A DNA stretch of 64,000 bases from Heterohyrax brucei (taxonomy: Eukaryota > Chordata > Mammalia > Hyracoidea > Procaviidae): positions 71,657,833 to 71,721,832 of the forward strand of contig CM053141.1 in the NCBI GenBank assembly GCA_028571685.1. The letters run 5' to 3'. The notes below the pieces were generated by a model, which saw nothing but the letters and a program-made list of their open reading frames with translations, was not told the DNA's origin and did not search any database. The translations under genes and the position numbers were made by a program. Every line of letters begins with the position of its first letter. Position 1 is the first letter of the stretch. Positions 43,146 to 55,472 of this stretch are shown here, piece after piece.

Positions 43146-44998
43146 TGTTGGCTGTTGTTATGTGCCATCAGTTCGGTTCCAGCTGACAGCCACATTCCAT
43201 ACAACAGAATGAAACACTGCAGTCCTGTGCCATCATCAAAATGTTTGAGCCCATCACTGCTACCACTGTCAGTGTATCTTGTTAGGGACTTCTTTTCTTT
43301 TGATGACCCTCTACTTTACCAAGCAAGGTGTCCTTCTGGGACTGGTCTCTCCTGATAGCATATTCAAAGTACGTGAGACAAAGTCTCACCATCTTATATC
43401 CAAGGAGTATTCTGATTGTACTTCTTAGGAGACAGATTTGTTTGTTCTTCTGGCACTCCATGGTATATTTAATGTTCTATGCCAACACCATAATTTAAAG
43501 ATATTTGTTATTTGATCTTTCTTATTCATTGCCTGCCTTTCACATGCATCTGAGCCAAGTGAAAATGCCGTGGCTTGGGTCATGTGTACTTTAGTCCTCA
43601 AAGTTGCTTTTTAGTATAAAGGGGTCTTTTGCCACAGGTTTACCCAGTGCAGTGCATCTTTATTTCTTGACTGATGCTTCTATAGGCACTGATTGTGAAT
43701 GCAAGCAAAATAAAGCCCTTAACAACTTCACTCTTTTCCCTGTTTATCATATGTTGCTTATTGGTACAGTTGTGAGCATTTTTGTTTTCTTTATATTGAG
43801 CTGTAATCCATACTGAAGGCTATGGTCTTTGATCTTCATCATTTAAGTGTTTCAAGTCCACTTCACTTTCAGCAAGCAAGGTTGCGTGATCTGCGTAACA
43901 CAGATTGTTGATGAGTCTTCTTGCAAACCTGAATCCACTTCTTTCTGTAGTCTAGCCTCTCAGTTTAATTGCTCAGTACACAAACTGAATAAGTGTGTTG
44001 AAAGGATGCAATCCTGATGCATATCTTTCTTGATTTTTACCACTCAGTGTCCCTTTATTCTGTTGAATTGACCGTCTCTTGGCCTATGCACTGGTTCCTC
44101 ATGAGCACAGTTAAGTGCCCTAGAATTCACATTCTTCATAATATTAACCTGTAATTTGTTACGATCCATACAGTTAAATATCTCTGCAGAGTCAATAAAG
44201 CATATGTAAATATCTTTCTGGTATGCTGTAGTAGTTTCATTCAAGATCTATCTGACATAAGCAGTCATATCCCTCCTTGCCCATCCTCTGCTAGATCCAA
44301 CTTGAACTTCTGGCAGTTGGCAGTTTCCTGTCAGTGTACTGCTACAACTGCTTTTCAGTGGTCTTCAGATTTGTGTGTGATATTAATATTGTTTGAAAAT
44401 CTCCACAGCCTGTTGGAATGGTCACCAATATGGATCTCTTCCAGTGGGTTAGCGAGGTAACTGTCTTTCAATTTTTTTTTTTTTTAAATAAATGAGTGAG
44501 TCCTTTCAGCATTACATCAGTTTGCTGAAACATTTCAACTGGTATTCCATCAATTCCTGGGGCCTTGTTTTCACTAATGCTTTCAGTGCATCTAAAACTC
44601 CTTCCTTAATACTGTTGGCTCTTAATTATATGCTACCTCCTGAAATGGTTGAACATGGACCAGTTTATTTTTGTACAATGATTCTGTGCATTTCTTCCAT
44701 CTTCCGATACTTCCCATGTTGTTCCACACAGAATCCTTCAGTATTATAACTTGAGGATTCAACTTTTAGTTCTTTCAGCCTGAGAAATATTGAGTGTGTT
44801 CTTCCTGTTCAGTTTTCTAGCTCTGAGACTTTCCATGTACATTGTAATACTTTATTTTGTCTTCTTGAACTGCCTTTGAAATCTTCTGTTCAGCTTTTTT
44901 ACTTCATGATTTCTTCCATTCATTTTAGCTATCTACATTTAAAAGCAAGTTTCAGAACTCTTCTGACACATATTTTGATACTTATTTATGTCCTGTCT
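43146..44998 (-). mobile_element. RTE/BovB-type LINE, ~1.85 kb, antisense
   Basis: Starts with the antisense tail (TTGTTATGTGCCATCAGTTC) and runs back through the C-terminal region and RT region to sequence matching about 39560 of the plus copy. The reversed FDCVDH-coding region is lost in AT-rich decay near 44160. A T-run with AATAAATGAG interrupts near 44470. It is cut at 44998 next to an L1. Confidence 0.85.
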
Positions 44999-45000
44999 TG

Positions 45001-48000
45001 TTTTTTAACTCTAAGTGGAAGTATACAGTCCAAATCAATTTTGCATGCCTCCCTATCCACAGCTCCTTCTATTCTCCTTACCCTGTGACAACACACTTCT
45101 TCTTTTTCATTCTATACTTGCCATATCCTCCCAACAATCTCCTGTCACCCCCTCTCCACCCTGTTTTCTCCCGTCTAGAAAGATATCAATAGGACAGCAT
45201 CCTATAAATGCATATAACCATATTGTCACATTGTGTCCCTGAGTCTAGTACATTTTTGTTCAAAGAGTTCACCACAGTAGTGTTTTCTGGGTAGAGGCAG
45301 CAGCAGTTCTAGGGACCATAGTCCCAGGGGATCGATCCCCCAGGCCATTGGACCATCAACTGTGGTCTTTTAGTAGAGTTCTTGAGCTATACTCCTCTTT
45401 TTCTCCTGTTGCCACAAGGACTGAACACTGTGTGCTCCATCAAGGCTGTCTTTGGTAGTGGCCAGAAACCATCATGCTCTTCTGATACATATTGATACAG
45501 TCTCCCATTCACATGGATCCTTCTGTCTCCAGAGCTCTTTTTTCCCTCATGTCTTTGTTGTTCTCCGTGATCATCTGTTGTGGATGAATTGGGACCATTT
45601 GGTGTACCTCTGCTGGCAGCTTGCTAGTTTTTAAGACTTTAGATGCCACTCACCAATATGGGGTGCAGAAGATTCTCTTAGCAATAGGCTAGTTATGCCA
45701 ATTGGACTTGATGTCCCTGGGAGCATGGTCCTCAGACCACAGCCTTGCTACTCTGTTCTTGCAGTACTATGCTGTGATTGGAAGAATTTTCAGTTTATGG
45801 TAAAGTCCAGTTAAGTTGATTGATTTTCTACTGTGTGCTGTCAGTCCTTTCACCTAACCAAATTTCTATCAACTATTTAATCTACGACAAACCCTCTCCC
45901 TCCCTGCCCGCATTTGTAGCCATCAAGGAGTGTTTTCCTCTGTACATAAGTCTATTTTTAAGTCCTTATAATGGACAATATTTGTCCTTCTGCCACTGAC
46001 TGATTAACATGTCTTCCAGTTGAAACCAGGTTATGAGATGCTTCCTAAAATCATTATTGTTCTTTATCATTGTATAGTGTTCTATTGAATATGTGTGTTA
46101 TCGTTTGTTTATCCATTCATTTGTTGATGGACATCTGGGTTGGTTCCATCTTTTTACTATTGTAGACTGTGCTGCAGTAAACATTTGTGTGCGTGTGTCT
46201 GTTCATGTGACAGCCTTTGTTTCTGTAGGATATATTCTGAGCAGTGGGATTACTGGATCAAATGGTGTATCTATTTCCAATTTTTTAAGGAAGTGCCAAA
46301 TTGCTTTCCAAAAAGTTGTACCATTTTGGAATCCCACCAGCAGTGTAAGAGAGTTCTCTCCTCTGCACAACCTCTCCAACATTTGTTTTTGTGTTTTTTG
46401 GATCATGGCCAACCTTGTTGGGGTGAGATGGTATCTCATTGAAGTTTTGATTTGGATTTCTCTGATAGCTAATGATTGTGAGCACTTCCTCTTGTGTCTT
46501 TTGGCTGCTTGGATGTCTTCTTTGGTGAAGTGTCTGTCCATCTTCTTTGCCTATCACTTAATTGTGTCATTTACCATTTTCTTGTTGATATTTTGTAGTA
46601 CCTTGTAGATTATGGAGATCAGACATCCATCTGACATGCAGTTGCCAAATATCTTTTTCCATTCTGTAGGTGGTCTTTTAACTCTTTTGATAAAGTCTTT
46701 GGATTAGCAGAAGTGTTTGATTCTTAGTAGTTCCCATTTATCTATTCTCTGTTGATCATGCTTTGTTCGATTTTGAAGTCTGTCTAAGCTGTGTATTAAA
46801 ACTTCCATTTGTTTACCCCAGTTTTTCTTGGATGAGCTTTATTAGGTTTGATATTTAGGTCTTTGATCCATTTAATCTATTTTTTTTTTATGTAAGGTGT
46901 GAGATATGGGTCTTGTTTCAATTTTTTTTGCAGATAAATATCCAATTTTGCCATGCCATTTATTAAAGAGACTGTTTTTATCCCAGTTTACAATCTTAGA
47001 GCATTTGTTGAGTATCACCTGTTCACAAGTAGATGGTGGCATCTCTGGAGTCTCAACTCTGTTTCGTTGATCTATGTATCTCTTTTTGTACCAGTATCAG
47101 GCTGTTTTGACTACTGTGGCTGTGTAAAAGGTTCAAAGGTTGGTAGTGTGAGGCCTCCCACTGAGTTTCTTTTCTTCAGTAGTGCTTTACTTATCCAGGG
47201 TTTCTTCCCTTTCCAAACAAAGTTGATAATTTGTTTCTCCATCTCATTAAGGAATGGCACATGAGTTTATATTGGGATTGCATTGTTCATGTAAATCACT
47301 TTGGGTAACATACACATTTTCACAATGTTAAGTCTTCCTATCCATGAGCAGGGTAGGTTTCTCCACTTCTGTATGTCTCTTTTGGTTTATTGCAGTAAGT
47401 TCTTACATTTCTCTCTGTATAGGTCTCTTGTTCCTCTAGTTAGATTTATTCCTAGGTATTTTATCATTTGGGCAGCTATACTACATGGTATTGATTTGAT
47501 GATCTCTTTGTTGGTATAAAGGAATCCTGCTCATTTACTTATGTTTATCTTATATCCTGATACTTTGCTGAACTCCTCTATTAGTTCCAGTAGTTTATTT
47601 GTGGATTCTTGAGACTTCTCTGCATATACAATCACAGCATCTGCAAATAGGGAGATTGTTACTTCTTTGCCAATTCAGATGTCTTTTATTTCTTTGTGTT
47701 GTATAATTTCTCTGGCTAGAACTTCTAATACAGCGTTGAACAGAAATGGTGAAAGCAGGCATCCTTGTCTAGTTCCCGTTTTCAAGGGGAATTCTTTCAG
47801 TTTCTCTCCATTCAGGATGATGTAGGCAGTTGGCTTTGTGTAGATACCCTTTATTGCATTGAGGAATTTGCCTTCTATTCCTATCTTGCTGAAAGTTTTT
47901 AGCATGAATGGGCCTTGGACTTTTTCAAAAGCCTTGTCTGTGTCAGTTGGTAAAATCAGGTGATTCTTATCTTTTATGTTGTTTACGTGGTTGATTACAT

Positions 48001-50215
48001 TAATTGTTTTCCTGATGTTGAACCCGCCTCACATCCCTCGTATGAATCCATCTTGGTCATGATGAATTATTTTTTCTGGTATGTTGCTGAATTCTATTGG
48101 CAAAAACTTTGTTGAAGATTTTTGCCTTTAGGTTCATGAGTGATATTGGTCCATATTTCCCTTTTTTGTGGGATCTTTCCCTGGCTTTGTTATCAGGGCT
48201 ATGCTGGCTTCATAGAATGAATTTGGGAGTATTCCATCCCTTTCTATGCTGTGAAATAGTTTTGGTAGTGTTGGAGTTAACTCTTCCCTAAAAGTTTGGT
48301 AGAATTCTCCAGTGAAGCCATCTGAGCCAGGACATTTTTTAGTTGGTAGTTTTTTGATGCCTTTTTCAGTGTCTTCCTTTGTGATAAGTTTAAAGTTGTT
48401 CTGCTTCTCCTTGTGATAATTTTGGCAGGTGATGTGAATGTAGAAATTTGTGTGTATTCTCTAGGTTTTCAAGTCTGTTAGAGCACAGTCTTTCATAGTT
48501 TTCCGTTACACTTTTGATTTCAGTTGGGTGTGTCATGATGTCTCCCATCTCATTTCTTATTTGGGTTACTTGTTTCCTCTCCTGTTTTTCATTTGTCAGC
48601 TTAGCCAATGGTTTACCAATTTTGTTTATGTTTTCAAAGAACCAGATTTTGGCTTTGTTAATTTTTTCAACTATTCTTCTATTCTCTAATTCATGTAGTT
48701 CTGTCCTAATCTTAATGATATGTTTTTTTTTCTTGTGCCTGTGGGATTCCTCTGTTGCTCTCTTTCTACTTGTTCAAGCTGTAGGGTTAATTCTTTGGCT
48801 TGGGCCCTTCCTTCTGGATATGTGCATTTATAGAGATAAACTGACCTCTTAGCAGTGCTTTTGCTGCATCCTGTAGGTTCTGGTAGGATGTGTTTTCGTT
48901 CTCATTCAATTCCATAAATTTCCTTATTTCATCCTTGATTTCTTCTATAACCCATGGCTTTTTGAGCAAGGTGTTGTTAAGCTTCCATGAGCTCAAATTT
49001 CTGCATATGTTTTTTTCTCCTGTTAATTTCAGCTTTTATGGCTTTACGGCCTGAGAAGATGCTTTGCAATAATTCAGTGGTTTTGATATTGTTGAGACTT
49101 GCTTTGTGTCCTAACACATGGTGTATTCTGGAAAATGTTCTGTGTGCACTGGAGAAGTACTTATCTGCTGATGGGTAAAAGTTTCTGTATGTGTTGATGA
49201 GGTCTAGCTGGTTAATTGTCATAATAAGATCTTCTGAATCTTTACAGAGATTTTTTTCTGGGTAATCTATCCATTACTGGAGTGTTGAAGTCTCCAGCTA
49301 TTACTGTGTAGTACTCTATCTCATTTCTCCACATTGTCAGTGTTTGTTGGATGTCTTTAGCTGTTCTGGTATTGGGTGCATAAATTCTTAATATTGTTAA
49401 GTCCTGCTTGTGTATTGAAACTTTTAGCAATAAATAGGGACCATCCTTGTCCATGATGGTGGATTTTACACTAAAGTCTATTTCGTCTGAGATTAGTATT
49501 GCCACTCCTGCTCTTCTTTGTATGTTGTTAGCTTATTTCATATTTTTCCATTCTTTAATTTTCAGTTTGTTCACATCTTTGAGTATAAGTGTGTTTCTTG
49601 TATGGAACATGCAGATGGGTCATGTGTTCAGTCCATTTACATTTTGCGTACTTATTGATAGATATGTGTTTAGTGCTGTCATTTTGATGTATTCATTTTT
49701 GTGTTGTTGATATTTTTTATGTTGCTCTTAATCTCTTCTGGGTCAGTCATCTTTATGGGTTAACTTTTCATCTTTTTGAGTGTTGGTTTTGTGTTTGTTG
49801 AGATTCCTGTATTATGTTTCTTGTTTTGATATGTTTCATTGTTATTTTGCTTTGTGGCTACTCCTATGATCTCCCTTCCTATTCTAAGTTTAAACAAGAT
49901 TTAAACTTCTGTATATCTTTTTTCATTTCCTCTCCATCTGAAGGAGTTATAACTATTCTAATGTATCCTTTTTAGTGTGATGATGTTATGGTGTTCATAA
50001 CATAATCACTGGTTCCCTTCTTTTAATATTATAGCTTTATTTGATGCTGTGTCCTGCATTGCCTCCTTAAGTATACACTTAATGTTTTGTTTTTCTAAGT
50101 AGAGAACTTCTTTCAGTACTTCTTGTAGCTTTGCTTTAGTTTTTACAAAGTCTCTAAGCTTCTATTTATCTGTCATGAACAGGACTTTGAAACAGTTCAT
50201 TCAAGTTTGAACCTC
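45001..50215 (-). mobile_element. L1, ~5.2 kb, longest copy in the window
   Basis: The T-rich start and shared 3'UTR lie at 45001-46060, followed by reversed ORF2 through RT and endonuclease to about 49880 and poorly matched 5' sequence to about 50215. Stops and frameshifts break every domain. It abuts the RTE that ends at 44998, so it probably landed in or beside that element. Confidence 0.88.
46203..49880 (-). pseudogene. L1 ORF2 pseudogene (endonuclease plus RT)
   Basis: Read on the minus strand, the N-terminal endonuclease remnant (49242-49505) shows an AGDFNTP motif. The linker (48390-48996) shows an LEEFNxLE-type spacing and an NLQDAAKALLRG segment. An RT frame (47675-47905) shows [14 protein letters not shown]. 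The RT catalytic box at 47636-47647 reads FADA where L1 normally has FADD, so the second aspartate is lost. The C-terminal cysteine cluster is frameshifted near 46350. Normal length is about 1275 codons, and here it survives only as separate frames. Not functional. Confidence 0.88.
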
Positions 50216-50224
50216 TACAGAGAA

Positions 50225-50440
50225 TTTGCTTTTCTGCCCCAGATATACTGAATCAGAATCTACATTTTAACAAGTTCCTCAGGTGATTCTTACAGATAAT
50301 AAATTTTGAGAATCACTACACTGCTAGTGGTCTCAGGATTGGTCCCTAACCAGCAGTGTTAGCATTGCCTGGGAAATTGTTAGAAATATAAATGACTCAT
50401 GAACCACACTCTTTATTTATGGCATAACCCAGAACACTGG
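50225..50440. mobile_element. Two MER5-like hAT fragments
   Basis: TACTGAATCAGAATCTACAT, TTTTAACAAGTTCCTCAGGT and TTTTGAGAATCACTACA belong to one fragment. CCTAACCAGCAGTGTTAGCA and TTGCCTGGGAAATTGTTAGA belong to a second, both MER5-type. They are short and decayed. Confidence 0.68.
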
Positions 50441-51119
50441 TTCTTCTCATATGTGCAAGTTATGTGCTCCTTGCAGGTTATAATCACAACCTTGGCTACA
50501 TTTTGAGAACAGCATGTACTAGGTCATTTGCTTCTGTGTTTCAGAATTTGCATTTTATAATGATCATAACTTGCTTGGGGCTTTGATTTTAGACTAAGAA
50601 ATATTTTTCAGTGAATGCTATGAAAGCCTCAAATCTTTGATAACTTAATGATGAGAACCTATGTTCCTGCATAAAACCTCTCACCAAAATGTCTTGATTG
50701 TTGAGATGGTGTAATAGGCAATCAAGTTAAAGTGATTCACTGGTAGCAGCATAATTGGACTTTTTGCAGTAACTGGACTGGCTACAAGACAAGTTCCTCA
50801 ATCAACAGAAACTTAGGCCAAAATACTTTCTGCACCCAGCTTCCTCACTGCAATAAAGGAATTACAAAGTCCTGAGCAAGCAAATTAATCCTACAAGGCA
50901 CTTAGAAGCTGAATTTAAAATGCCAGTAGAGACCACTGAAAAACTATGTGGAATGCTTTTAGAGAAAATTCAGCTTACCACCCTGTTATATCCAACAGAT
51001 GTAGCATTATAACTGGCAGAGAGTCAGACAGACTGTTAGGAGGAGAACAGTTAGCAGTGTAACATGATGAATACAGGGCAGTATGATTCCCACGTGTTGA
51101 TTCCAGATTGGGACTATTC
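50441..51119. other. Unrecognised stretch
   Basis: No gene or known repeat was recognised. Confidence 0.35.
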
Positions 51120-51130
51120 ACTGGGATGTA

Positions 51131-51311
51131 AGGAAGCCCTGGTGGCATAATGGTTAAGTGCTATGTCTGCTAACCAGAAAGTTAGCAGTTCAAATCTACC
51201 AGGTGCTCATTAGATATTCTTTGGAGGCAGTTCTTCTCTGTCCTATAGGGTTACTATGAGTTGGAATTAACTTGATGCCAATGGGTTCTTTTTTTTTTTT
51301 TTTTTTTTGTT
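51131..51311 (+). mobile_element. Full-length AfroSINE-type SINE with poly(T) tail and TSD
   Basis: GGAAGCCCTGGTGGCATAAT head, GTTAGCAGTTCAAATC B box and GAGTTGGAATTAACTTGATG tail, then about 20 T residues. ACTGGGATG (51120-51128) and ACTGGGATA (51312-51320) flank it. Confidence 0.93.
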
Positions 51312-51690
51312 ACTGGGATACATTATCCTGATCTGGTTTTTACAAATTGTTCCAAAGAGTTGTTCAGAGACATCAAAAAAAAAAAATCTGTTAAACCCAG
51401 AAATTATTTTCTGACTAAATAGAATGACCACACAAATTATCATTCAAAATTTCAACTGGGAAGAACGTGAAATCAGATGGAATGCTAAGACTCTGCTGGA
51501 CACCATGGTAAGTACGATCATTGTATTTACAAACAACTTGCCCAGAGGTCTATATATCTGAGGATAGAAGGAGTGACTGATGGATCTTTCACTGCCTCCC
51601 CGTAGGAATAGGGCAAGTGTTTGTTGAAAATCTCTCTGTTTGCCATTTTTTTTCCATGTGTTCCTATCCAGGCAGCAGCAAGCTGAAAGA
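51312..51690. other. Unrecognised stretch
   Basis: No repeat was recognised. The 89-codon minus frame at 51444-51713 has no motif. An A-run lies at 51376-51387. Confidence 0.35.
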
Positions 51691-51692
51691 CC

Positions 51693-51765
51693 AAACCTGT
51701 TGCTCTGAGTCAATTCCAGCTTATGGCAGTCCCGTATGTGTTGAGTTAGAACTGTGCTGACTGGT
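51693..51765 (-). mobile_element. SINE fragment, long body
   Basis: CAAACCTGTTGCTCTGAGTC tail and GTCCCGTATGTGTTGAGTTA body. The reversed head is not recognisable. Confidence 0.65.
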
Positions 51766-52138
51766 GTGTGTTTAGCTGTAGGGAATAACAGGAGAGCATT
51801 CTTAGTAAGTTAGGGCTGGTGGGTACCAACATTTAAGTGCTTTGGTGTGAGTCCAACTCAGTGAACATACAAAATGAGATACAGTGTGACGTTACCTGAC
51901 AGTATGTGATAGAAGATAAGCAAGATCACGATTCTTTTAAAGAAACTTTTGCTACCTTCATTATGTGATAGCCCTAGAAGTGTTTGCTTCTGAAATGTCA
52001 CTGTGTGGCTTTACTCATTGCAAGAATTCTGATACATGTCAGAATTCTCACTTTTTAGGGATAATTAATGACAAGTTATGTGGCAAATTTTCCACAAACT
52101 ATCATGGAAGAAGAAGTTTTCTACAGATGTTATCTATC
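51766..52138. other. Unrecognised stretch
   Basis: No gene or known repeat was recognised. Confidence 0.35.
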
Positions 52139-52141
52139 ACA

Positions 52142-52425
52142 TCTTGCTGTTCTCAAAGTAGATCCCCAGACATGTTCATAGCAATCACCCAAGGATCTTG
52201 TGAAATGTAGATTCTGTTTCAGTACATCTGAGATAGAAATGCAAATTCTTAGCAGGGGGCTGAACCTCAAAGAGCAGGTGCAAAGCCCTGGTAAAATTAC
52301 AGGTTTCTGGGTCCTACCCCCAGAATCTCTGATTCAGTAGCAGAACAAAGCCCATGTAATTTTGTTTCCTACAGAACTTCTGTTGCAGGGGCCACACTTT
52401 TAAAACTACTGATCCAGAGAAACAA
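52142..52425. mobile_element. MER5-like hAT fragments (two)
   Basis: GTTCTCAAAGTAGATCCCCA with TTGTGAAATGTAGATTCTGT, and GTCCTACCCCCAGAATCTCT with GGGGCCACACTTTTAAAACT, fit two MER5-type pieces. Confidence 0.68.
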
Positions 52426-53245
52426 GATCAAGTCCTGTTGTGCATGCAAAGCTTTTTCTAACCACTGCAAATTTAAAAACAGCTTTCAAGTCACCACATG
52501 GCTAAATAGTTTTTATTCATCCAGGGGTTAGATAAGCTATTTCTCTTAGTTGCATTTCATCACAAATTGGGGAAAGCAAGAGAAGCAATAAATTCTTTCA
52601 ATCTTAATGTCATCAAGTTCTAAATGTTTTCTAAAACTGAGGATGTGTCATAGGGAAGTTACTGCAAGCATTTCTCACCAATGAAAAACTAGAGAATTTG
52701 GTTATCTCTGCCTGTTTAGTTATACAAGACCTAGAATTCTATCTCAAATATTTCCGTAACACATCATAAAATAGACAAAATTAGACACACCCCTCTCCAA
52801 GAGATTTAAAGACTAAACTAGTTCTAGTCAAGATACCTTGACCGTCTGAATTTCGGGAAAGTTTCAGTGTCCTCAGGAAAGATATGAAATTCACTTTTTA
52901 ACATCTGAGAGAGAAAGAAATCAATAGATCTGCTACCTTGAATATTTTCTCTCAGTATTCTAAATATTTTTCAACTGAGCACGTCTAATTACATTTTTCA
53001 AAGCATCAGCCCCATCAGTGCTTTAAGTCGGCACTGGGATCTTTGAAGCTTTTCCATACACAGACGAGTCACTGATTCCCTGCACCCCCATCCTTACTTT
53101 GGTTGTTTCTTTTAATTTCACTATTTTGTTGAATAATTTTAGTTTCATTTTAGTTCAATTTAGTTTCATTTCCATTGTAGAGCTCTTGCTTTGCTAAATT
53201 GAAATGAATATTTAAGCATACACTTTCTATTAGAACTGTCTTAAA
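52426..53245. other. Unrecognised stretch
   Basis: No gene or known repeat was recognised. Short TTTCATTT-type simple sequence lies near 53145-53172. Confidence 0.35.
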
Positions 53246-53249
53246 TGAC

Positions 53250-54159
53250 TCATTTTTAATTTTTTATTGTGCATTAGGTAAAAGTTTACAGAGCAAGTTA
53301 GTTTCCCATTTGATAGTTTGTACATAAAAAATTCCATGATATTGACTTTATTCCCCACAATATGCCAGTGTTCCCATTACTTCCATCCCCTTACCTACCT
53401 CCACTTCTGTTGCTCTGAGTTGCTCCCTTTTAATGAATTTGATTCTTTGCCCTTGTGCAAATGATGTTCGTTGGATCTCACTGGATTGCTTATTCTAAGG
53501 AGCACATTCACCTCAGGTATTATTGTTTGTTGCATAGGCCTCCATATAGTTTTACTTAAAGGATGGTCTCTGGAGTTCCTTCTGTTTCAGTTCAGAAAGA
53601 TGTTTTAAGGTCATAGTCTTGGGTATTCCTGAAGTCTCTATCAGACCAGTTAGTCTGGTCTTCCCTCGTGAATTTGATTTTTTATTTTGCAGTGTTTCTT
53701 CCACACTGTCTGGACATTCCATTGTAATGCCAGTCCGAGTTGTCAGCAGTCTAGTTCTTCTGGTGTCAGGGTCATGTAGGTGGTGGTTTATGTGATCCAC
53801 CAGTCCATGAGACCAATTGCTCCCTAAAGGTCTTTACTTTTGAGTATCCTTTGCTCTGGGTGGTAAGAGACCAATAATTGTATCTTAGTTGGCTCTTCCA
53901 AGCTTTTAAGACCTCAGATCCTACTCACTAGAATAGAAAGAAGAACTTATTCTCTTTATGATCTATATTGTGCCAGTTGACATAGACTTCCCCCGAGGCT
54001 ATGGTCCTTCATCTCTGAAGCTAGAAACGTCATTCCACAAGGTAGTCATGTCTAAGAAGTTGCCATTACTCTGGCCTTTGTATGTTCTATTGTCTGTATT
54101 ACTGTGTAAGCAGAGTTAATGTATGTAGACATATCCACCACCAAACCTCTGTCTTGTCT
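53250..54159 (-). mobile_element. Old L1, distinct 3'UTR (left part)
   Basis: TTTTTTATTGTGCATTAGGT and the following stretch form a 3'UTR clearly different from the other L1s but with the same general architecture (T-rich end, later CTTTTAAGACCTCAGATCCT). It is interrupted at 54160 by an RTE tail. Confidence 0.75.
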
Positions 54160-54455
54160 TGGAAGACGTAGAATCTTAGAAGCAAGGATGACAAGACTGT
54201 GTCTTACATACTTCAGGCATGTTGTCAGGAGGGATCAATCCTTTGAGATGAGCACCATGCTTGGTAAACTAAAGGGTCAATGCCAAAGAATAAGACCCTC
54301 AATGATACGGATTGACACAGCAGCTGCAACAATGCACACAAGCCCAACAAGAGTTGTGGGTATGGTACAGGACGGGGCTGTGTTTCATTCTGTTGTACAT
54401 AGTGTCGCTGCAAGTTGGAACAACTCTATAGCAACTAACAACAAAAACAACCCTG
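54160..54455 (+). mobile_element. RTE/BovB-type LINE 3' tail inserted in L1
   Basis: TTAGAAGCAAGGATGACAAG, CTTACATACTTCAGGCATGT, ATTGACACAGCAGCTGCAAC, TTCTGTTGTACATAGTGTCG and CAACTAACAACAAAAACAAC match the tail of the copy at 39420-41366. Confidence 0.88.
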
Positions 54456-54737
54456 TATCTGCAGGTGAATATGTTTCCTTAAATTCTCCTGCACCTCTTG
54501 ACATATCTAGCTGTCTATGAACCCATTTGTAGGTTAGTGTTTGTAAATACCGTTGTTGCAGGACTGTCTGTGCTGTAATAGTGACCGTTGCTGCCCTTGG
54601 TTCATACATTCCTTTTAGTGTCCTTCTGTGCCGTGGTCATGTTTTGCAGACTTCCGTCATACTGTGTATTTCCCTTCCTTTCGCCAGTAGTCATATCTGC
54701 TTTCTGTGTTTTCAGTGACGTTCCCGTCCTGCATCCC
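54456..54737 (-). mobile_element. Old L1 3'UTR (continuation)
   Basis: Assigned by position between the RTE tail and the LTR. It has no strong diagnostic motif of its own. Confidence 0.5.
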
Positions 54738-55226
54738 TGTCGTAATCATCTAGTGCTGCTATAGCAAAAGTAAATGGCTTTAGCAAAGACAAGTTTATTC
54801 TCACACAGTTCAGTAGGCTAGGACTTGTAATTCAGGCTGCGAGCTCTGGGAGAAGGCTCTCTTTTTCTGTTGTCTGTGCAGAAAGGTCCTTGTGATGCAT
54901 CACTCTTCCTTTGTTCTAGGAGCATCTCGGTACAGGAATCTCAGGTCCAAAGGAGAAGCTCTGCTCCCAGCATTGCTGTCTTGGTGGTACGAGTTTCCAT
55001 GTCTCTCTGCTCACTTCTCTCTTTCAAATGAGATTGTTTTAAAATCTTCTTAATGTTATGGATCTCATCAATACGACTGCAGCTAATCCATCTTATTAGA
55101 CCATAGTGATAGGACTCACAACACATATGGAAATCACATCACATGACAGAATGGTAGTTATATGATGTAATCATGGCCTACCCAAGTTGACAGATAATTC
55201 CGGGGGACACAATTCAATCCATGACA
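54738..55226 (-). mobile_element. MaLR-type LTR
   Basis: Antisense LTR: TGTCGTAATCATCTAGTGCT start, AAGTTTATTCTCACACAG, GAGCATCTCGGTACAGGAAT and TTCAATCCATGACA end. It matches 62005-62537 along its whole length. No convincing 5-bp duplication is visible at the edges. Confidence 0.85.
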
Positions 55227-55353
55227 GCCCTGACCCCTGTAAACCATCCAAGGAAATTTTTTTTTCTGTGTGTAAACCATTTCTTATTTCTTTATAATGG
55301 TGGTCTTATCAATATTAGTCTTTTTGTTATGGACTTATTTCACCTAGTATAAG
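55227..55353 (-). mobile_element. Old L1 (continuation)
   Basis: Ends with ATGGACTTATTTCACCTAGT, typical of reversed L1 near the ORF2 end. Confidence 0.6.
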
Positions 55354-55472
55354 CCAAGCCAAGTGCCATTGAGTCGGATCTGACTCAGGGATACCCTAGG
55401 GGCCAGGGTAGAACTGACTCCCAGAGTATTCAAGGAGCGCCTGGTGGATTTGAACTGCCGACCTTGTGGTTA
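55354..55472 (-). mobile_element. SINE, GGGGCC body variant
   Basis: AGCCAAGCCAAGTGCCATTG tail, ACCCTAGGGGCCAGGGTAGA body and the reversed head GGTGGATTTGAACTGCCGAC. It shows that the GGGGCC variant carries the same tRNA-like head. Head truncated. Confidence 0.9.

Noticed and set aside
46093..46608. 171-codon plus-strand ORF, the longest in the window
   Set aside because: It is the antisense of L1 ORF2 C-terminal DNA. The same shadow appears over the L1 copy at 33988-34353.
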